The position numbers and the translations under genes were made by a program. This document shows positions 18,211 through 26,739 of a stretch of DNA of 64,000 nucleotides, in pieces (the first letter of the stretch is position 1; each line of letters starts with the position of its first letter). The stretch covers positions 744,001 to 808,000 of the forward strand of contig NZ_CP070352.1 in assembly GCF_016919405.1 (NCBI RefSeq), in the 5' to 3' direction. A model generated the notes under the pieces. The model was not told the DNA's origin. It searched no databases and was given only the letters and a program-made list of their open reading frames with translations. The stretch is from Ensifer sp. PDNC004. Lineage in GTDB: Bacteria; Pseudomonadota; Alphaproteobacteria; Rhizobiales; Rhizobiaceae.

Positions 18211-19283
18211 GCGAACTCCAACTTAAAGACGTCAGAAAGTCCTATGGCACCTTCGAGGTCATCAAAGGTGTCGACCTCGACATCAAGGCCGGCGAATTCG
18301 TCGTCTTTGTCGGGCCGTCCGGTTGCGGCAAGTCGACCCTGCTTCGAATGATCGCCGGCCTCGAGGAGATCACCTCAGGTGATCTCACCATCGGCGGCGA
18401 GCGCATGAACGATGTCGACCCGTCGAAACGCGGCATCGCCATGGTGTTCCAGTCCTATGCACTCTACCCGCATATGACGGTCCGGGAGAACATGGGCTTC
18501 GCACTGCGTTTTGCCGGCGTGCCCAAGGCCGAGATCGCGCAGCGCGTCGGCGAAGCCGCGAACATCCTGGAACTAGGGCAGCTGCTAGATCGCAAGCCGA
18601 AACAGCTTTCGGGCGGCCAGCGCCAGCGCGTGGCGATCGGCCGGGCGATTGTGCGGCATCCGAAGATCTTTCTCTTCGACGAGCCGCTGTCGAACCTCGA
18701 TGCGGAATTGCGGGTGCACATGCGCATCGAGATCGCCAGGCTGCACAAGAAGCTTCAGACCACGATCGTCTACGTCACCCACGACCAGGTTGAGGCGATG
18801 ACGCTTGCCGACAAGATCGTCGTCATGCGCGGCGGTGTGGTCGAACAGGTCGGCTCCCCGCTCGACCTTTACGACAATCCCGCCAATCTCTTCGTCGCCG
18901 GTTTCATCGGTTCGCCGAAGATGAACTTTTTGAAAGGGATCGTCGAAACGGGCGCCGGCGGAGAGAAGCATGTCCGCCTGCCGGATTTCAGCAATGCGAC
19001 GCTGCCGATTGCGGTCAAGGACGCAACGTCCGGCAGCACAGTGACCATCGGCATTCGCCCGGAGCATTTCGGCGACAGTGGCTCGGCGAGCCTCGACCTG
19101 ACGATCGACATGCTGGAGCATCTGGGCGGCGAGACCTTTGCCTATGCGCGGCACGGCGACGGCGAACTGATCATCATCGAAACGAAAAACGGCCGCGGCC
19201 TGAAGTCCGGCGACAGCATCGCCGCCCGCTTCGAACCCACGGCCGCTCTGGTGTTCGACGCGGAAGGCAGGCGCCTGCGCTAG
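18207..19283 (+). CDS. lacK: Beta-galactoside ABC transporter ATP-binding protein (UgpC/MalK type)
   Basis: This 358-residue ATPase has Walker A GPSGCGKST near residue 36, signature LSGGQRQRVAIGRAI, Walker B IFLFDEPLSNLD and the switch histidine in VTHDQVEAMTLADK. A C-terminal TOBE/OB-type regulatory domain follows from about residue 240 (VTIGIRPEHF). Large parts match my recollection of LacK from Agrobacterium, including RMIAGLE, MNDVDPSKRGIAMVFQ and MRENMGFALRFAGVPKAEI-like blocks. Its ATG overlaps the lacZ stop by four bases. It is the last gene of the operon; a hairpin terminator follows at 19302. Confidence 0.92.
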   Translation: MSELQLKDVRKSYGTFEVIKGVDLDIKAGEFVVFVGPSGCGKSTLLRMIAGLEEITSGDLTIGGERMNDVDPSKRGIAMVFQSYALYPHMTVRENMGFALRFAGVPKAEIAQRVGEAANILELGQLLDRKPKQLSGGQRQRVAIGRAIVRHPKIFLFDEPLSNLDAELRVHMRIEIARLHKKLQTTIVYVTHDQVEAMTLADKIVVMRGGVVEQVGSPLDLYDNPANLFVAGFIGSPKMNFLKGIVETGAGGEKHVRLPDFSNATLPIAVKDATSGSTVTIGIRPEHFGDSGSASLDLTIDMLEHLGGETFAYARHGDGELIIIETKNGRGLKSGDSIAARFEPTAALVFDAEGRRLR

Positions 19284-19301
19284 AGAATATCCACCATCGC
19301 A

Positions 19302-19333
19302 GAACGGCGCCACCTGCGAGGATGGCGCCGTTC
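19302..19333. terminator. Bidirectional terminator between lacK and the alpha/beta hydrolase gene
   Basis: Arms of 11 bp, GAACGGCGCCA (19302-19312) and TGGCGCCGTTC (19323-19333), enclose a 10-base loop between two convergent genes. On the plus strand the stem runs into GTTATTG, on the minus strand into a less T-rich stretch. It probably ends both the lac operon and the opposing hydrolase transcript. Confidence 0.75.
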
Positions 19334-19340
19334 GTTATTG

Positions 19341-20192
19341 TCACGGGAACATGCCCTTCGGCGTTTCACCCTTCAGGAAGGGCTCGATGAAAGCCTCTAA
19401 CAGTTCCGTCTGGTTGATGACGGCGGTGTGCGACGTCGCCGGCAGGATCGCGAGCCGCGAAGGCGACAGCGGCTTTCCCATGTCGCCCATGGCGCCGCCA
19501 CCAAGCAGGCGGAACAGTGCCACCGTGTGCTCCAACGTCGCCACATCGGCATCGCCGGCGATGACGAGAACCGGGGTCTTCAGTGCCTTGACATCCGGCT
19601 CCCAGGCCATCGGCTCTTTTTCGAGCTGGATCAGCTTCTTGACCAGATCGGGAAACCCATCCGGATTGGCGGCGAGCTTGCGGTAGTCTTCGGCAAAGGG
19701 CATGCCGACGAACATCTCGACAGTCATCTGCGGGATGAATGCTTTGAATTCCGGCTGCCAGCCCTCTGCATCGTAGCCGACGGACGCGGCGGCTAGCTTG
19801 TTCACCTTGTCCGGATGGCGGATCGCCAACTGCAGGCCGGCAGCCGCACCCATTGAGTAGCCGAAGACATCGGCCTTCTCCAGCTTCACCGCATCCATGA
19901 AGGTGGCGACGTCGTCCGCGAGGTTCGGATAGGTGATCGGTCGATCGATATCGGTGGTGCGGCCATGGCCCTGGAACTCGATTGCATAGACCTTGTGGGT
20001 CTCGGCCAGCTTCGGGATGATCGCACCCATCGAGGGAATGTTCATGTAGGCGCCGTGTAGCACGACCAGCGGCTCGCCCTCGCCCGAGACCTCGTAATAC
20101 ATCTTCATGCCGTTGACTTCGACGGTCTCAGCCTCGGCAAAGGCAGTGCCGGACATGAGCAGGGCGCCAGCGATCAAAGCGGTACGAAACAT
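19341..20192 (-). CDS. Exported alpha/beta hydrolase
   Basis: This 283-residue protein has a signal peptide (residues 1-19, cleavage after AFA or AEA) and an alpha/beta hydrolase fold. The nucleophile elbow GYSMGAAAG puts the catalytic serine at residue 113, with HG (residues 46-47) as oxyanion region, an aspartate candidate in GDADVATLEHT and a histidine in TSHTAVI. It is most like the secreted hydrolases annotated as prolyl-aminopeptidase-like or lipase-like, but the substrate cannot be named. I chose the ATG at 20192 because GGAG lies seven bases upstream. It stands alone, transcribed toward the lac operon. Confidence 0.85.
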   Translation of the reverse strand: MFRTALIAGALLMSGTAFAEAETVEVNGMKMYYEVSGEGEPLVVLHGAYMNIPSMGAIIPKLAETHKVYAIEFQGHGRTTDIDRPITYPNLADDVATFMDAVKLEKADVFGYSMGAAAGLQLAIRHPDKVNKLAAASVGYDAEGWQPEFKAFIPQMTVEMFVGMPFAEDYRKLAANPDGFPDLVKKLIQLEKEPMAWEPDVKALKTPVLVIAGDADVATLEHTVALFRLLGGGAMGDMGKPLSPSRLAILPATSHTAVINQTELLEAFIEPFLKGETPKGMFP

Positions 20193-20341
20193 TCTCAATC
20201 TCCTTGTTGTCAGCGCGGTTGTGCACCGCCTTCGAGATTAAGACGCATGACGTCGTCATCTCCCGACATCGACAGCCAAGAAAATTTCGCGCATTCGTTG
20301 CGGTGCCCAGCAAACGCGTCGCGCCTTGGTCCGCCGGCGCT

Positions 20342-21241
20342 TCAGCCTGACGGGTTGAGGCTCACCCGCAGGGGCGCGAACTGCGATACGGCAAAATCCA
20401 TGAGCTTTCGCACCCGCGGCAATTCACGTAATTCCGGGTGAACACCGAGCTTCAGCGGCAGAACCGGCGCGGCAACGCCGAGGTCAAGGGCCACAAGCCC
20501 ATTCCGGCCGGCGGCGATAAAGTGCGGCAGCGTGGCAAGTGCCTGTCCGGTCTCAACCGCACTCAATTGCGAGCGGATCGAATTCGTGCGCAGCAGCACT
20601 CTCGCCTCCGGCAAAAGATCTTTCAGCCAGGTCGAGAGCGATACCCGCACAGGCACCTCCACCAGCTCGACAATCGTCTGGTTCCTGCCTTCGCCCGCAA
20701 CATCCGGATGGCCGAAACGATCAAGGTAGGCCTCTGTTGCAAACAGGCCGTAGGCGACATCGGCAACCTTGCGCTCGACGATATCGTTTTGGTCGAAACT
20801 GCCGAAACGCAAGGCGATGTCCGCGTCCCGCCGGGACAGGTTGAAGCGCCGGCCATCGTTCAAAAGGTGAATGCTGACGCCGGGATGCATTGCTGCAAAC
20901 TTGGTCAGGATCGGCGCCAGGAGGTAGTCTCCGATCCAGTCGAGGCTGGTCACGGTGATGGTGCCTTCTAGTGCGTCGTCCTGCACCGCAAGGCGCCGTT
21001 CCACCGCAAGCGCGTTCGCCTCCATGTGCTCGAGCGCAGAAAGGATGGAGAGGCACACGGCGGTCGGCACGAGGCCGCCCGGTTGCCGCTCGAACAGTGT
21101 TTTGCGCGTCTTCTGCTCAAAAGCCTCGAGGCGACGGCTGAGCGTCGGTTGCGTGGTGCCCATCGCACGGGCGGCTGCACTCAGCGAGCCGTGGCGGACC
21201 AAGTGCTGAACAAGATGGAGTTCTTCCCAGTCCACAGGCAC
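20342..21241 (-). CDS. LysR-family transcriptional regulator
   Basis: This regulator of about 299 residues has the LysR helix-turn-helix near the N terminus (GSLSAAARAMGTTQPTLSRRLEAFE) and an effector domain with the TSLDWIGDYLLAPIL start of the first lobe. There is no ATG near the family start. GTG at 21241 and GTG at 21235 are both possible; the second has GAGG five bases upstream. The start lies directly at the stop of the SDR gene, so the two are translationally coupled on the minus strand, and the regulator probably controls the SDR or the divergent hydrolase-acetyltransferase pair. Confidence 0.87.
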   Translation of the reverse strand: MPVDWEELHLVQHLVRHGSLSAAARAMGTTQPTLSRRLEAFEQKTRKTLFERQPGGLVPTAVCLSILSALEHMEANALAVERRLAVQDDALEGTITVTSLDWIGDYLLAPILTKFAAMHPGVSIHLLNDGRRFNLSRRDADIALRFGSFDQNDIVERKVADVAYGLFATEAYLDRFGHPDVAGEGRNQTIVELVEVPVRVSLSTWLKDLLPEARVLLRTNSIRSQLSAVETGQALATLPHFIAAGRNGLVALDLGVAAPVLPLKLGVHPELRELPRVRKLMDFAVSQFAPLRVSLNPSG

Positions 21242-21242
21242 C

Positions 21243-22058
21243 TCAGGGTTCAGCCGGCCGAGGCGGCTCGCCTCGACGGTAATTCATAGGCACTTTCGTG
21301 CCCGCCGTCATGCCCCCGTCGATCGGCAGTACCACGCCGGTGATGTAACTCGCCGCATCGGAACAGAGCCAGAGGACACTTGCGGCCACCTCCTCCATCC
21401 GGCCAAGCCGGCGCATCGGCGTCGAAAGTGCTGCGTGCCGCTGGATGTCCGCGCCGGCGGTCTCGAGATGGTGGGTGAGGATCGGCCCGGGCGCAACGAC
21501 ATTGATCCGGATGCCCTGGTCGGCATAGTCCAGCGCCGCCGCCTTGGTCAGCCCGATGATCCCAGCCTTCGCACCGACATAGGCGGAAAGCCCAGAGGTG
21601 CCGTTGATGCCGGCAACCGACGCCATGTTGACGATCGCACCGCCACCGCCCCTCGCCATCGCCTCGATCTGGTAACGCATGCCGAGAAAGGTGCCGCGAA
21701 TGTTGGTGCGGATGCCGCGATCGAACCCTTCGATATCGAGATCGGCAAGCGAGGCCGGCATGGTTCCATCCGTCGCATTGTTGAAGGCGGCGTCGAGCCG
21801 GCCATAGTGCTGCATCACACTTGCAAGCGCCTGCTTCATGGCACTCTCGTCGCCGACATCGGCAGCGATCGCCAGTGCGTCGCCGCCCGCCTGGCGGATG
21901 GAAACCGCCAACGCCTCGACCGCCGGCTGCGAGCGGGAAAGAAGGACAACGGATGCGCCGGCCTGCGCAAAGGCGCGGGCGGTGGCCGCGCCGATACCCT
22001 TGCTGGCGCCTGCGACTAAGGCGACTTTGCCTGCAAATCCCAGAATGTTTGTGTTCAT
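21243..22058 (-). CDS. SDR-family NAD(P)-dependent oxidoreductase
   Basis: This 271-residue classical short-chain dehydrogenase has the Rossmann motif GASKGIGAA (residues 17-25), the structural NNATDG motif in place of NNAG, the catalytic serine in MASVAGINGTSG and the Tyr-x3-Lys pair in YVGAKAG. The C-terminal ITGVVLPIDGGMTAGTKV is typical of the family. The start at 22058 gives a normal length. It diverges from a serine hydrolase gene 196 bases away and is followed immediately by a LysR gene. The substrate is unknown. Confidence 0.9.
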   Translation of the reverse strand: MNTNILGFAGKVALVAGASKGIGAATARAFAQAGASVVLLSRSQPAVEALAVSIRQAGGDALAIAADVGDESAMKQALASVMQHYGRLDAAFNNATDGTMPASLADLDIEGFDRGIRTNIRGTFLGMRYQIEAMARGGGGAIVNMASVAGINGTSGLSAYVGAKAGIIGLTKAAALDYADQGIRINVVAPGPILTHHLETAGADIQRHAALSTPMRRLGRMEEVAASVLWLCSDAASYITGVVLPIDGGMTAGTKVPMNYRRGEPPRPAEP

Positions 22059-22254
22059 CAACCCGACTCCATCTGACGTTGTCGCACCGTTTTTAGCGCC
22101 GGACGACGACGGCTGCCTCGTGCAGGCGCGTATGCCTCCCATACGGGAACAGACGATCGACTTTCGCTGCGAACGGGCTTTGCCTTTGTCCGGGAGCCCG
22201 AATTTCGCCCTGAAGCGTCGACCGGGCCGCAGTTTCGAGAAGCAGGAGACGATC

Positions 22255-23421
22255 ATGGATGCGACAAGACAAGGAAGATCGGAGCGCAGAACGCGGCTGA
22301 AGGCCGAACTCGACCGGGTAATCGCGGAAGCCCTGGATGAACAGCGCATCGTCGGCACAGTCGTCGAGATCCTTATCGACGGCGAGCCCGGCTACCGACA
22401 TGCCGCCGGGCTTGGGGACCGCGAGGCCGACCGGCCGATGACCGAGGACAGCATCTTCCTCCTCTCCTCGGTCGCAAAGCCAATCGTCACGGTCGCCGCT
22501 CTCAACCTGGCGCAAAGCGGCACCATCGGTCTCGACGATATCGTGTCGGAGTGGCTGCCCGCGTTCAGGCCGCAGCTGCCGGACGGCAGCGAGCCTCGGA
22601 TAACCATCCGCCAACTCCTGACGCACAGTGCCGGTTTGAGCTACCTGTTCATGGAGCGAGGCGACGGCCCTTATCGCCGGCACGCCATCAGCAGCGGCCT
22701 CGACGACACCGACGATGATCTCACCGCCCTCATCGGCAAGCTCACCGCCATTCCGTTGTCCTATCCGCCCGGACACGGCTGGGGCTATTCGATGAGCCTC
22801 GACGTGCTTGGCGCCGTTATCGAAGAGGCGACGGGATCAAAGCTGCCGGAGGCGATCGCAGCACTCGTCACACGCCCGATGGGGATGAACGACACCGCCT
22901 TTTCCGTGACCGATAAACGCAAACTCGTGGTCCACTATGGCGATGCCTCGCCGCGGCCACGGCGGCTCGTTGGCGACGACGCGGTCCCCTTCTTCGGCAA
23001 TCCCGTGCGCCTCTCGCCCGGCCGGATCTTCAATCCTAGAGCCTTTCCCTCCGGAGGAGCCGGCATGGCAGGCACGGCAGGCGACGTGGCCCGCCTACTC
23101 GAAAGCCTCAGGACCGGACACTCGCCGGTGCTCGACGCCGCCAGCACCCGCTCGATGTTCGACATTCAGGCAAGGACGGGCGGATTGGCCGCCGGCGCCG
23201 GGTGGGAGTTCGGTTTCGGCGGCGCCGTGCTTGTCGAACCCGAGATGGCGGGAACACCGCAGTCGCGCGGCACGCTGCAATGGGACGGCGCCTACGGGCA
23301 CAAGTGGTTCATCGACCCGGCCCGCGGCCTGACAGTCGTTGCGCTCACCAACACCGCTTTTGAGGGCATGAACGGACGCTTTCCGGACGATCTTCGCGAC
23401 GCCATCTATCGGAGCCTCTAG
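22255..23421 (+). CDS. Serine hydrolase, beta-lactamase class C/esterase family
   Basis: This 388-residue protein has the SxxK motif SVAK with Ser72 and Lys75, a tyrosine motif YSM at residues 178-180 in the context GWGYSMSLDVLG, and a C-terminal GHKW segment in the position of the third motif. These features match the EstB-like esterase/beta-lactamase group rather than true AmpC, which has Y-x-N. There is no signal peptide, so a cytoplasmic esterase or amidase is more likely than a resistance enzyme. AGGAG lies six bases before the ATG at 22255. The acetyltransferase gene follows after two bases. Confidence 0.87.
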   Translation: MDATRQGRSERRTRLKAELDRVIAEALDEQRIVGTVVEILIDGEPGYRHAAGLGDREADRPMTEDSIFLLSSVAKPIVTVAALNLAQSGTIGLDDIVSEWLPAFRPQLPDGSEPRITIRQLLTHSAGLSYLFMERGDGPYRRHAISSGLDDTDDDLTALIGKLTAIPLSYPPGHGWGYSMSLDVLGAVIEEATGSKLPEAIAALVTRPMGMNDTAFSVTDKRKLVVHYGDASPRPRRLVGDDAVPFFGNPVRLSPGRIFNPRAFPSGGAGMAGTAGDVARLLESLRTGHSPVLDAASTRSMFDIQARTGGLAAGAGWEFGFGGAVLVEPEMAGTPQSRGTLQWDGAYGHKWFIDPARGLTVVALTNTAFEGMNGRFPDDLRDAIYRSL

Positions 23422-23423
23422 CC

Positions 23424-24269
23424 ATGCGGAGCGCCCCATTTCCCGTCGACCTCGGCCGCTACTTCGCCCGCATCGGTCATGCCGGGCCGCTCTCGCCCGA
23501 TCTCACAACGCTTGGCAGGATCGTCGCCCGCCATGCCGCGTCGATCCCCTTCGAGGCCATCGACGTGCTTTTCGGCCGCCGGATCGACCTTTCGCCGGCG
23601 GCGGTCGACGCCAAGCTCATCGACCGCCGGCGTGGCGGCTATTGCTTCGAGCAGAACGGCCTGTTGCAGCGCGTGCTCACGTCGCTCGGCTACCGGGTGG
23701 ATCCCTTGATCGCCCGCGTCCTGTGGATGCGCGCCCCGGGCGCGCCGCCGCCGGCCTGGTCGCACATGGCGCTCCGCGTCTTCGTGAACGATGTCGGCTA
23801 TCTGGTCGATGTCGGCTTCGGCAGTTGCGTGCCGACCGCGCCACTGCGTTTCGACCGGACCACGCCGCAACCGACGCAGCATGAGCCGTTCCGTCTCAGC
23901 CGAACGCTCGATGGCTACGTGCTGGAGGCATTACTTGGTCGTGACTGGGTACCGGTCTACGAGGTATCGCCGAGCATTTGTGGAGAGGATGCGTATCGGA
24001 TCGCAAACATTGCGACATACACGGATCCGCATTCGCTTTTCCGACAGACCCTGCTGGTGACGTTGACCACCGAGGAGACACGTAACATCCTGCTCGGAAA
24101 CCGGCTGACGATCCGTGACAGGAACGGCACCGTGACGCGCCAGGAATTCGATGCACCGGCAATCGAATCTGCCCTTATCAACGTCTTCGGATTACCCCTC
24201 GACGGCGACTGGAGCCGGATCGCTGCGCGCGCCGGCGGCGCATTCGAGGCATCCATTCCAACGACATGA
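23424..24269 (+). CDS. Arylamine N-acetyltransferase
   Basis: This 281-residue enzyme transfers an acetyl group from acetyl-CoA to aromatic amines and hydrazines. The catalytic triad is visible: Cys74 in RRGGYCFEQN, His114 in WSHMALRV and Asp129 in YLVDVGFG. The length is typical of bacterial NATs. The start lies two bases after the serine hydrolase stop, so the pair is an operon. Together with the divergent SDR gene, this hints at detoxification of an aromatic amide or ester, which is an inference. Confidence 0.93.
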   Translation: MRSAPFPVDLGRYFARIGHAGPLSPDLTTLGRIVARHAASIPFEAIDVLFGRRIDLSPAAVDAKLIDRRRGGYCFEQNGLLQRVLTSLGYRVDPLIARVLWMRAPGAPPPAWSHMALRVFVNDVGYLVDVGFGSCVPTAPLRFDRTTPQPTQHEPFRLSRTLDGYVLEALLGRDWVPVYEVSPSICGEDAYRIANIATYTDPHSLFRQTLLVTLTTEETRNILLGNRLTIRDRNGTVTRQEFDAPAIESALINVFGLPLDGDWSRIAARAGGAFEASIPTT

Positions 24270-24288
24270 CGTGAACCCGGCGCCTCGT

Positions 24289-24639
24289 CTATCGATGGGT
24301 GAGGATGTAGCCTTTGAGGATCTCCGCATGATTGCGGGCCTCATCCTTCACGCTGTAAAGCAAAGTCACCGGGCCCTCAGCAATGCGCTGTCGCAACAGG
24401 TCAACTGCCACCGGATTGCCGTCGAGCTCGGCAAGGTAGCGCTCGCGAAACTCTTCCCACGTGCCTTCATCCGCATGGAACCAGCGGCGCAGCTCCGTGG
24501 TCGGCGCTATGTCCTTCAGCCAGAGATCGACCGCGGCTTCCGCCTTGGTCAAACCGCGCGGCCAGAGGCGATCGACGAGGACGCGCATCCCGTCGCCATC
24601 GGCCTTCGGCTCATAGACACGTTTCGTCTTCAGCTGCAT
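24289..24639 (-). CDS. DUF488 family protein
   Basis: This 116-residue cytoplasmic protein carries the DUF488 pattern seen in YeaO-like proteins: KRVYEP near the N terminus, RVLVDRLWPRGLTK at residues 19-32, LWLKDIAPT, and the C-terminal VTLLYSVKDEARNHA. The biochemical role of the family is unsettled. It is convergent with the acetyltransferase gene, with only 19 bases between the stops, and has no operon partner. Confidence 0.88.
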   Translation of the reverse strand: MQLKTKRVYEPKADGDGMRVLVDRLWPRGLTKAEAAVDLWLKDIAPTTELRRWFHADEGTWEEFRERYLAELDGNPVAVDLLRQRIAEGPVTLLYSVKDEARNHAEILKGYILTHR

Positions 24640-24706
24640 GAACGCCCCTCATTGGTCTTGATTTGAGGACCATAGCTGCCGCCGATTGGCGATCCAAGCG
24701 CGAAGG

Positions 24707-24722
24707 CGCTTGCCGGCAAGCG
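24707..24722. terminator. Short palindrome downstream of queE
   Basis: CGCTTGCCGGCAAGCG is a perfect 16-base palindrome 19 bases past the queE stop. It can fold as a 6-bp stem with a CCGG loop. No U run follows, so it is only a weak terminator candidate. Confidence 0.35.
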
Positions 24723-24741
24723 GTAAGGGCGCGCCTGCCGC

Positions 24742-25479
24742 CTACACGCCGCGTCGGTTACCCCAGAGCAGAACATGCAGTTGCGGCAGCACGCGCGCTT
24801 CGAACCAGCGGTCCTCCGTCACCTTGCCGACAAGCCACAGCATGCGACCGATGATGCCGTCGATGTCCACCTGGGCGTCGTCGTCATCAGGCGGTGGCGG
24901 GGTATGGTTGCCCGGCTGCAGATAGAGCGGCAGATGCGGGTAGCGCGCCGCCGCGTCCCGGGCATAGGCATAATCGCGTTCGTCGAAGACGACGATCTTC
25001 AGCGCCACCTCCGGCCCATCCGCTGCCATGCGAAGACAGTCGTCGAACGCATGCCAATCGGTCTCCATGCCGCTCGACGGCGGCTTCGGACTCAAGACCA
25101 GTACGTCGAGATCGGCAAACCAGTCCTTGGCGAGGCTGCCCTGCGTCTCCAGCGCGAAGCGGTACCCCTCCTCGCGTCCGCGTGCGATCAGGGGCGCCAG
25201 CGGCTGGATCGCCGGGTTTCCACCGGAAAGCGAGACCGTCAGCGGCTTGCCGCCGGAAAGCTTGACGACCTCCTGCCAGATCTGCTCGACACCCATCGGC
25301 AGCCATTGCTCACGGTATTCGCTGTCGACCGCGTGCAGCGTGTCGCACCAGCTGCAGCGATAATCGCAGCCGCCCGTGCGCACGAACACGGTCGGAAGCC
25401 CGATCAGGATGCCCTCGCCCTGGATCGTCGGCCCGAAGATTTCGCTGACACGGATGCGCGTTTCGCCGGGCCCGCTCAT
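24742..25479 (-). CDS. queE: 7-carboxy-7-deazaguanine synthase
   Basis: This 245-residue radical-SAM enzyme converts 6-carboxytetrahydropterin to 7-carboxy-7-deazaguanine, the ring-contraction step of queuosine synthesis. The iron-sulfur cysteines are Cys38, Cys42 and Cys45 in CDYRCSWC. The flanking [18 protein letters not shown] and the C-terminal HVLLWGN are family features. The ATG at 25479 overlaps the queD stop in an ATGA arrangement. It is the last gene of the queC-queD-queE operon. Confidence 0.95.
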   Translation of the reverse strand: MSGPGETRIRVSEIFGPTIQGEGILIGLPTVFVRTGGCDYRCSWCDTLHAVDSEYREQWLPMGVEQIWQEVVKLSGGKPLTVSLSGGNPAIQPLAPLIARGREEGYRFALETQGSLAKDWFADLDVLVLSPKPPSSGMETDWHAFDDCLRMAADGPEVALKIVVFDERDYAYARDAAARYPHLPLYLQPGNHTPPPPDDDDAQVDIDGIIGRMLWLVGKVTEDRWFEARVLPQLHVLLWGNRRGV

Positions 25480-25832
25480 GGCCGGTATTCCGCCCAGGTC
25501 TTCGGCGTCTCGCTGACACGCACGGCGGAGGTTTCCGGCAGCCTCGCCTTGCACCAGTCGTAGAAATGCTTCGCCAGACATTCGGCCGTCACCCGGTCGT
25601 GGCCGAGAACGTCGTTCAGATGACGATGGTCGAAACTCTCGTCGATGTAGCGCTTCAGCGGCGAAAGCTCATGATAGTCGCGCACGAAGCCGTGCTCGTT
25701 GAGCTCCGCGCCGGCAAGTTCGACTTCGACGATGTAGTTGTGGCCGTGCAGCCGCGCACATTGATGGTCTGCCGGCAGGCTCTTTAACTGATGCGAGGCG
25801 GAGAAATGGAATTCCTTGGTGATCCGGAACAT
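25476..25832 (-). CDS. queD: 6-carboxy-5,6,7,8-tetrahydropterin synthase
   Basis: This 118-residue enzyme makes 6-carboxytetrahydropterin from dihydroneopterin triphosphate. The zinc histidines are His14, His29 and His31 (FSASHQL and LHGHNY), and Cys25 is the catalytic thiol. The conserved [10 protein letters not shown] segment and the C-terminal [13 protein letters not shown], with the substrate-binding glutamate, are also present. Its start at 25832 shares a base with the queC stop (TGATG), which shows tight coupling. Confidence 0.95.
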   Translation of the reverse strand: MFRITKEFHFSASHQLKSLPADHQCARLHGHNYIVEVELAGAELNEHGFVRDYHELSPLKRYIDESFDHRHLNDVLGHDRVTAECLAKHFYDWCKARLPETSAVRVSETPKTWAEYRP

Positions 25833-26542
25833 CACTTCACGTCCTCGGCCGCAAAGGCCGACGTCGCCGCCACCCAGAAATCCGGATCTTCGTAGTCGGT
25901 CGGATCCGCAACGCCGGCCAGATGGAAGGCCTCGCGCCGCTCGACGCAGGTGCCGCAGCGCCCGCAATGCCGCGCGCCGCCCTTGTAGCAGGACCAAGTC
26001 GCTTCGAAGGGCGTCTGGTGGCTCGCACCGTCGGTGACGATGTCCGCCTTGGAGATCGTCACATAGGGCGCGTAGAGCCTGACGTCGGCGTAACCGTCGA
26101 GCGCCTGGTTCTGCATCGCCTGAAACGCGTCGATGAAGCCGGGACGGCAGTCGGGATAGATGAAATGGTCGCCGCCATGCACGGCGACGGCCACCGCATC
26201 CGCCTTCTGCGCCGCTGCCAACCCGAAGGCGATGGCAAGCATGATGGCGTTGCGGTTCGGAACCACCGTCGCTTTCATCGTTTCCTCGGCGTAGTGGCCG
26301 TCGGGCACGTCGACATCGTCCGTCAATGCCGATCCGGTGAGATGGGCGCCGATCGCGCTTATGTCGATGATCTGATGCGGAACGCCGAGCCGCTTGGCAC
26401 AGGCGGCGGCAAAGTCCAGCTCCTTACGGTGTCGCTGGCCGTAATCGAAGGAGAGCAGGCCAATGAGTTCGTGTTCGGCTGCGACCTTGTGGGCAAGCGA
26501 TACCGAGTCCAATCCGCCGGAGCAGATGACGATTGTCTTCAT
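25832..26542 (-). CDS. queC: 7-cyano-7-deazaguanine (preQ0) synthase
   Basis: This 236-residue ATP-dependent enzyme converts 7-carboxy-7-deazaguanine to preQ0. The PP-loop SGGLDS is at residues 8-13 and the zinc site is formed by the cysteines in CYKGGARHCGRCGTC near the C terminus. AAGGA lies eight bases before the ATG. It heads the queC-D-E operon; queF and folE are not in the window. I looked for a preQ1 riboswitch in the 196 bases upstream and did not recognise one. No phage or DNA-modification (dpd) genes are nearby, so the pathway presumably feeds tRNA queuosine. Confidence 0.95.
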   Translation of the reverse strand: MKTIVICSGGLDSVSLAHKVAAEHELIGLLSFDYGQRHRKELDFAAACAKRLGVPHQIIDISAIGAHLTGSALTDDVDVPDGHYAEETMKATVVPNRNAIMLAIAFGLAAAQKADAVAVAVHGGDHFIYPDCRPGFIDAFQAMQNQALDGYADVRLYAPYVTISKADIVTDGASHQTPFEATWSCYKGGARHCGRCGTCVERREAFHLAGVADPTDYEDPDFWVAATSAFAAEDVK

Positions 26543-26739
26543 GATAGGTGTCCTTGTTTTGACCGGGTAGGCTGCGACCGGATTACGGCGCGCCTTCTAG
26601 GGCAAAGCAGGACCGATGGGAAGCATTATGTTGAAGTGGGGGAGTACGCAGCCTCTTCCTGCGTGCCATACACGCGACCGGCGCATTCTCAAACTGAGCC
26701 AGAAACGCACGCGTCAGGTTTCAGGGGATGTTTCGATGG

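Noticed and set aside
22255..23421. AmpC-type antibiotic-resistance beta-lactamase
   Set aside because: SxxK is present, but the tyrosine motif is YSM rather than Y-x-N and there is no signal peptide, so an esterase-like hydrolase is more likely.
24742..26542. DNA 7-deazaguanine modification (Dpd) or phage island
   Set aside because: Only queC, queD and queE are present, in a normal operon with housekeeping-like neighbours; no dpd, integrase or phage genes are nearby.
26543..26739. preQ1 riboswitch upstream of queC
   Set aside because: I looked for the preQ1-I pattern in the minus-strand leader and did not find a convincing hairpin and A-rich tail. A covariance-model search would settle it.
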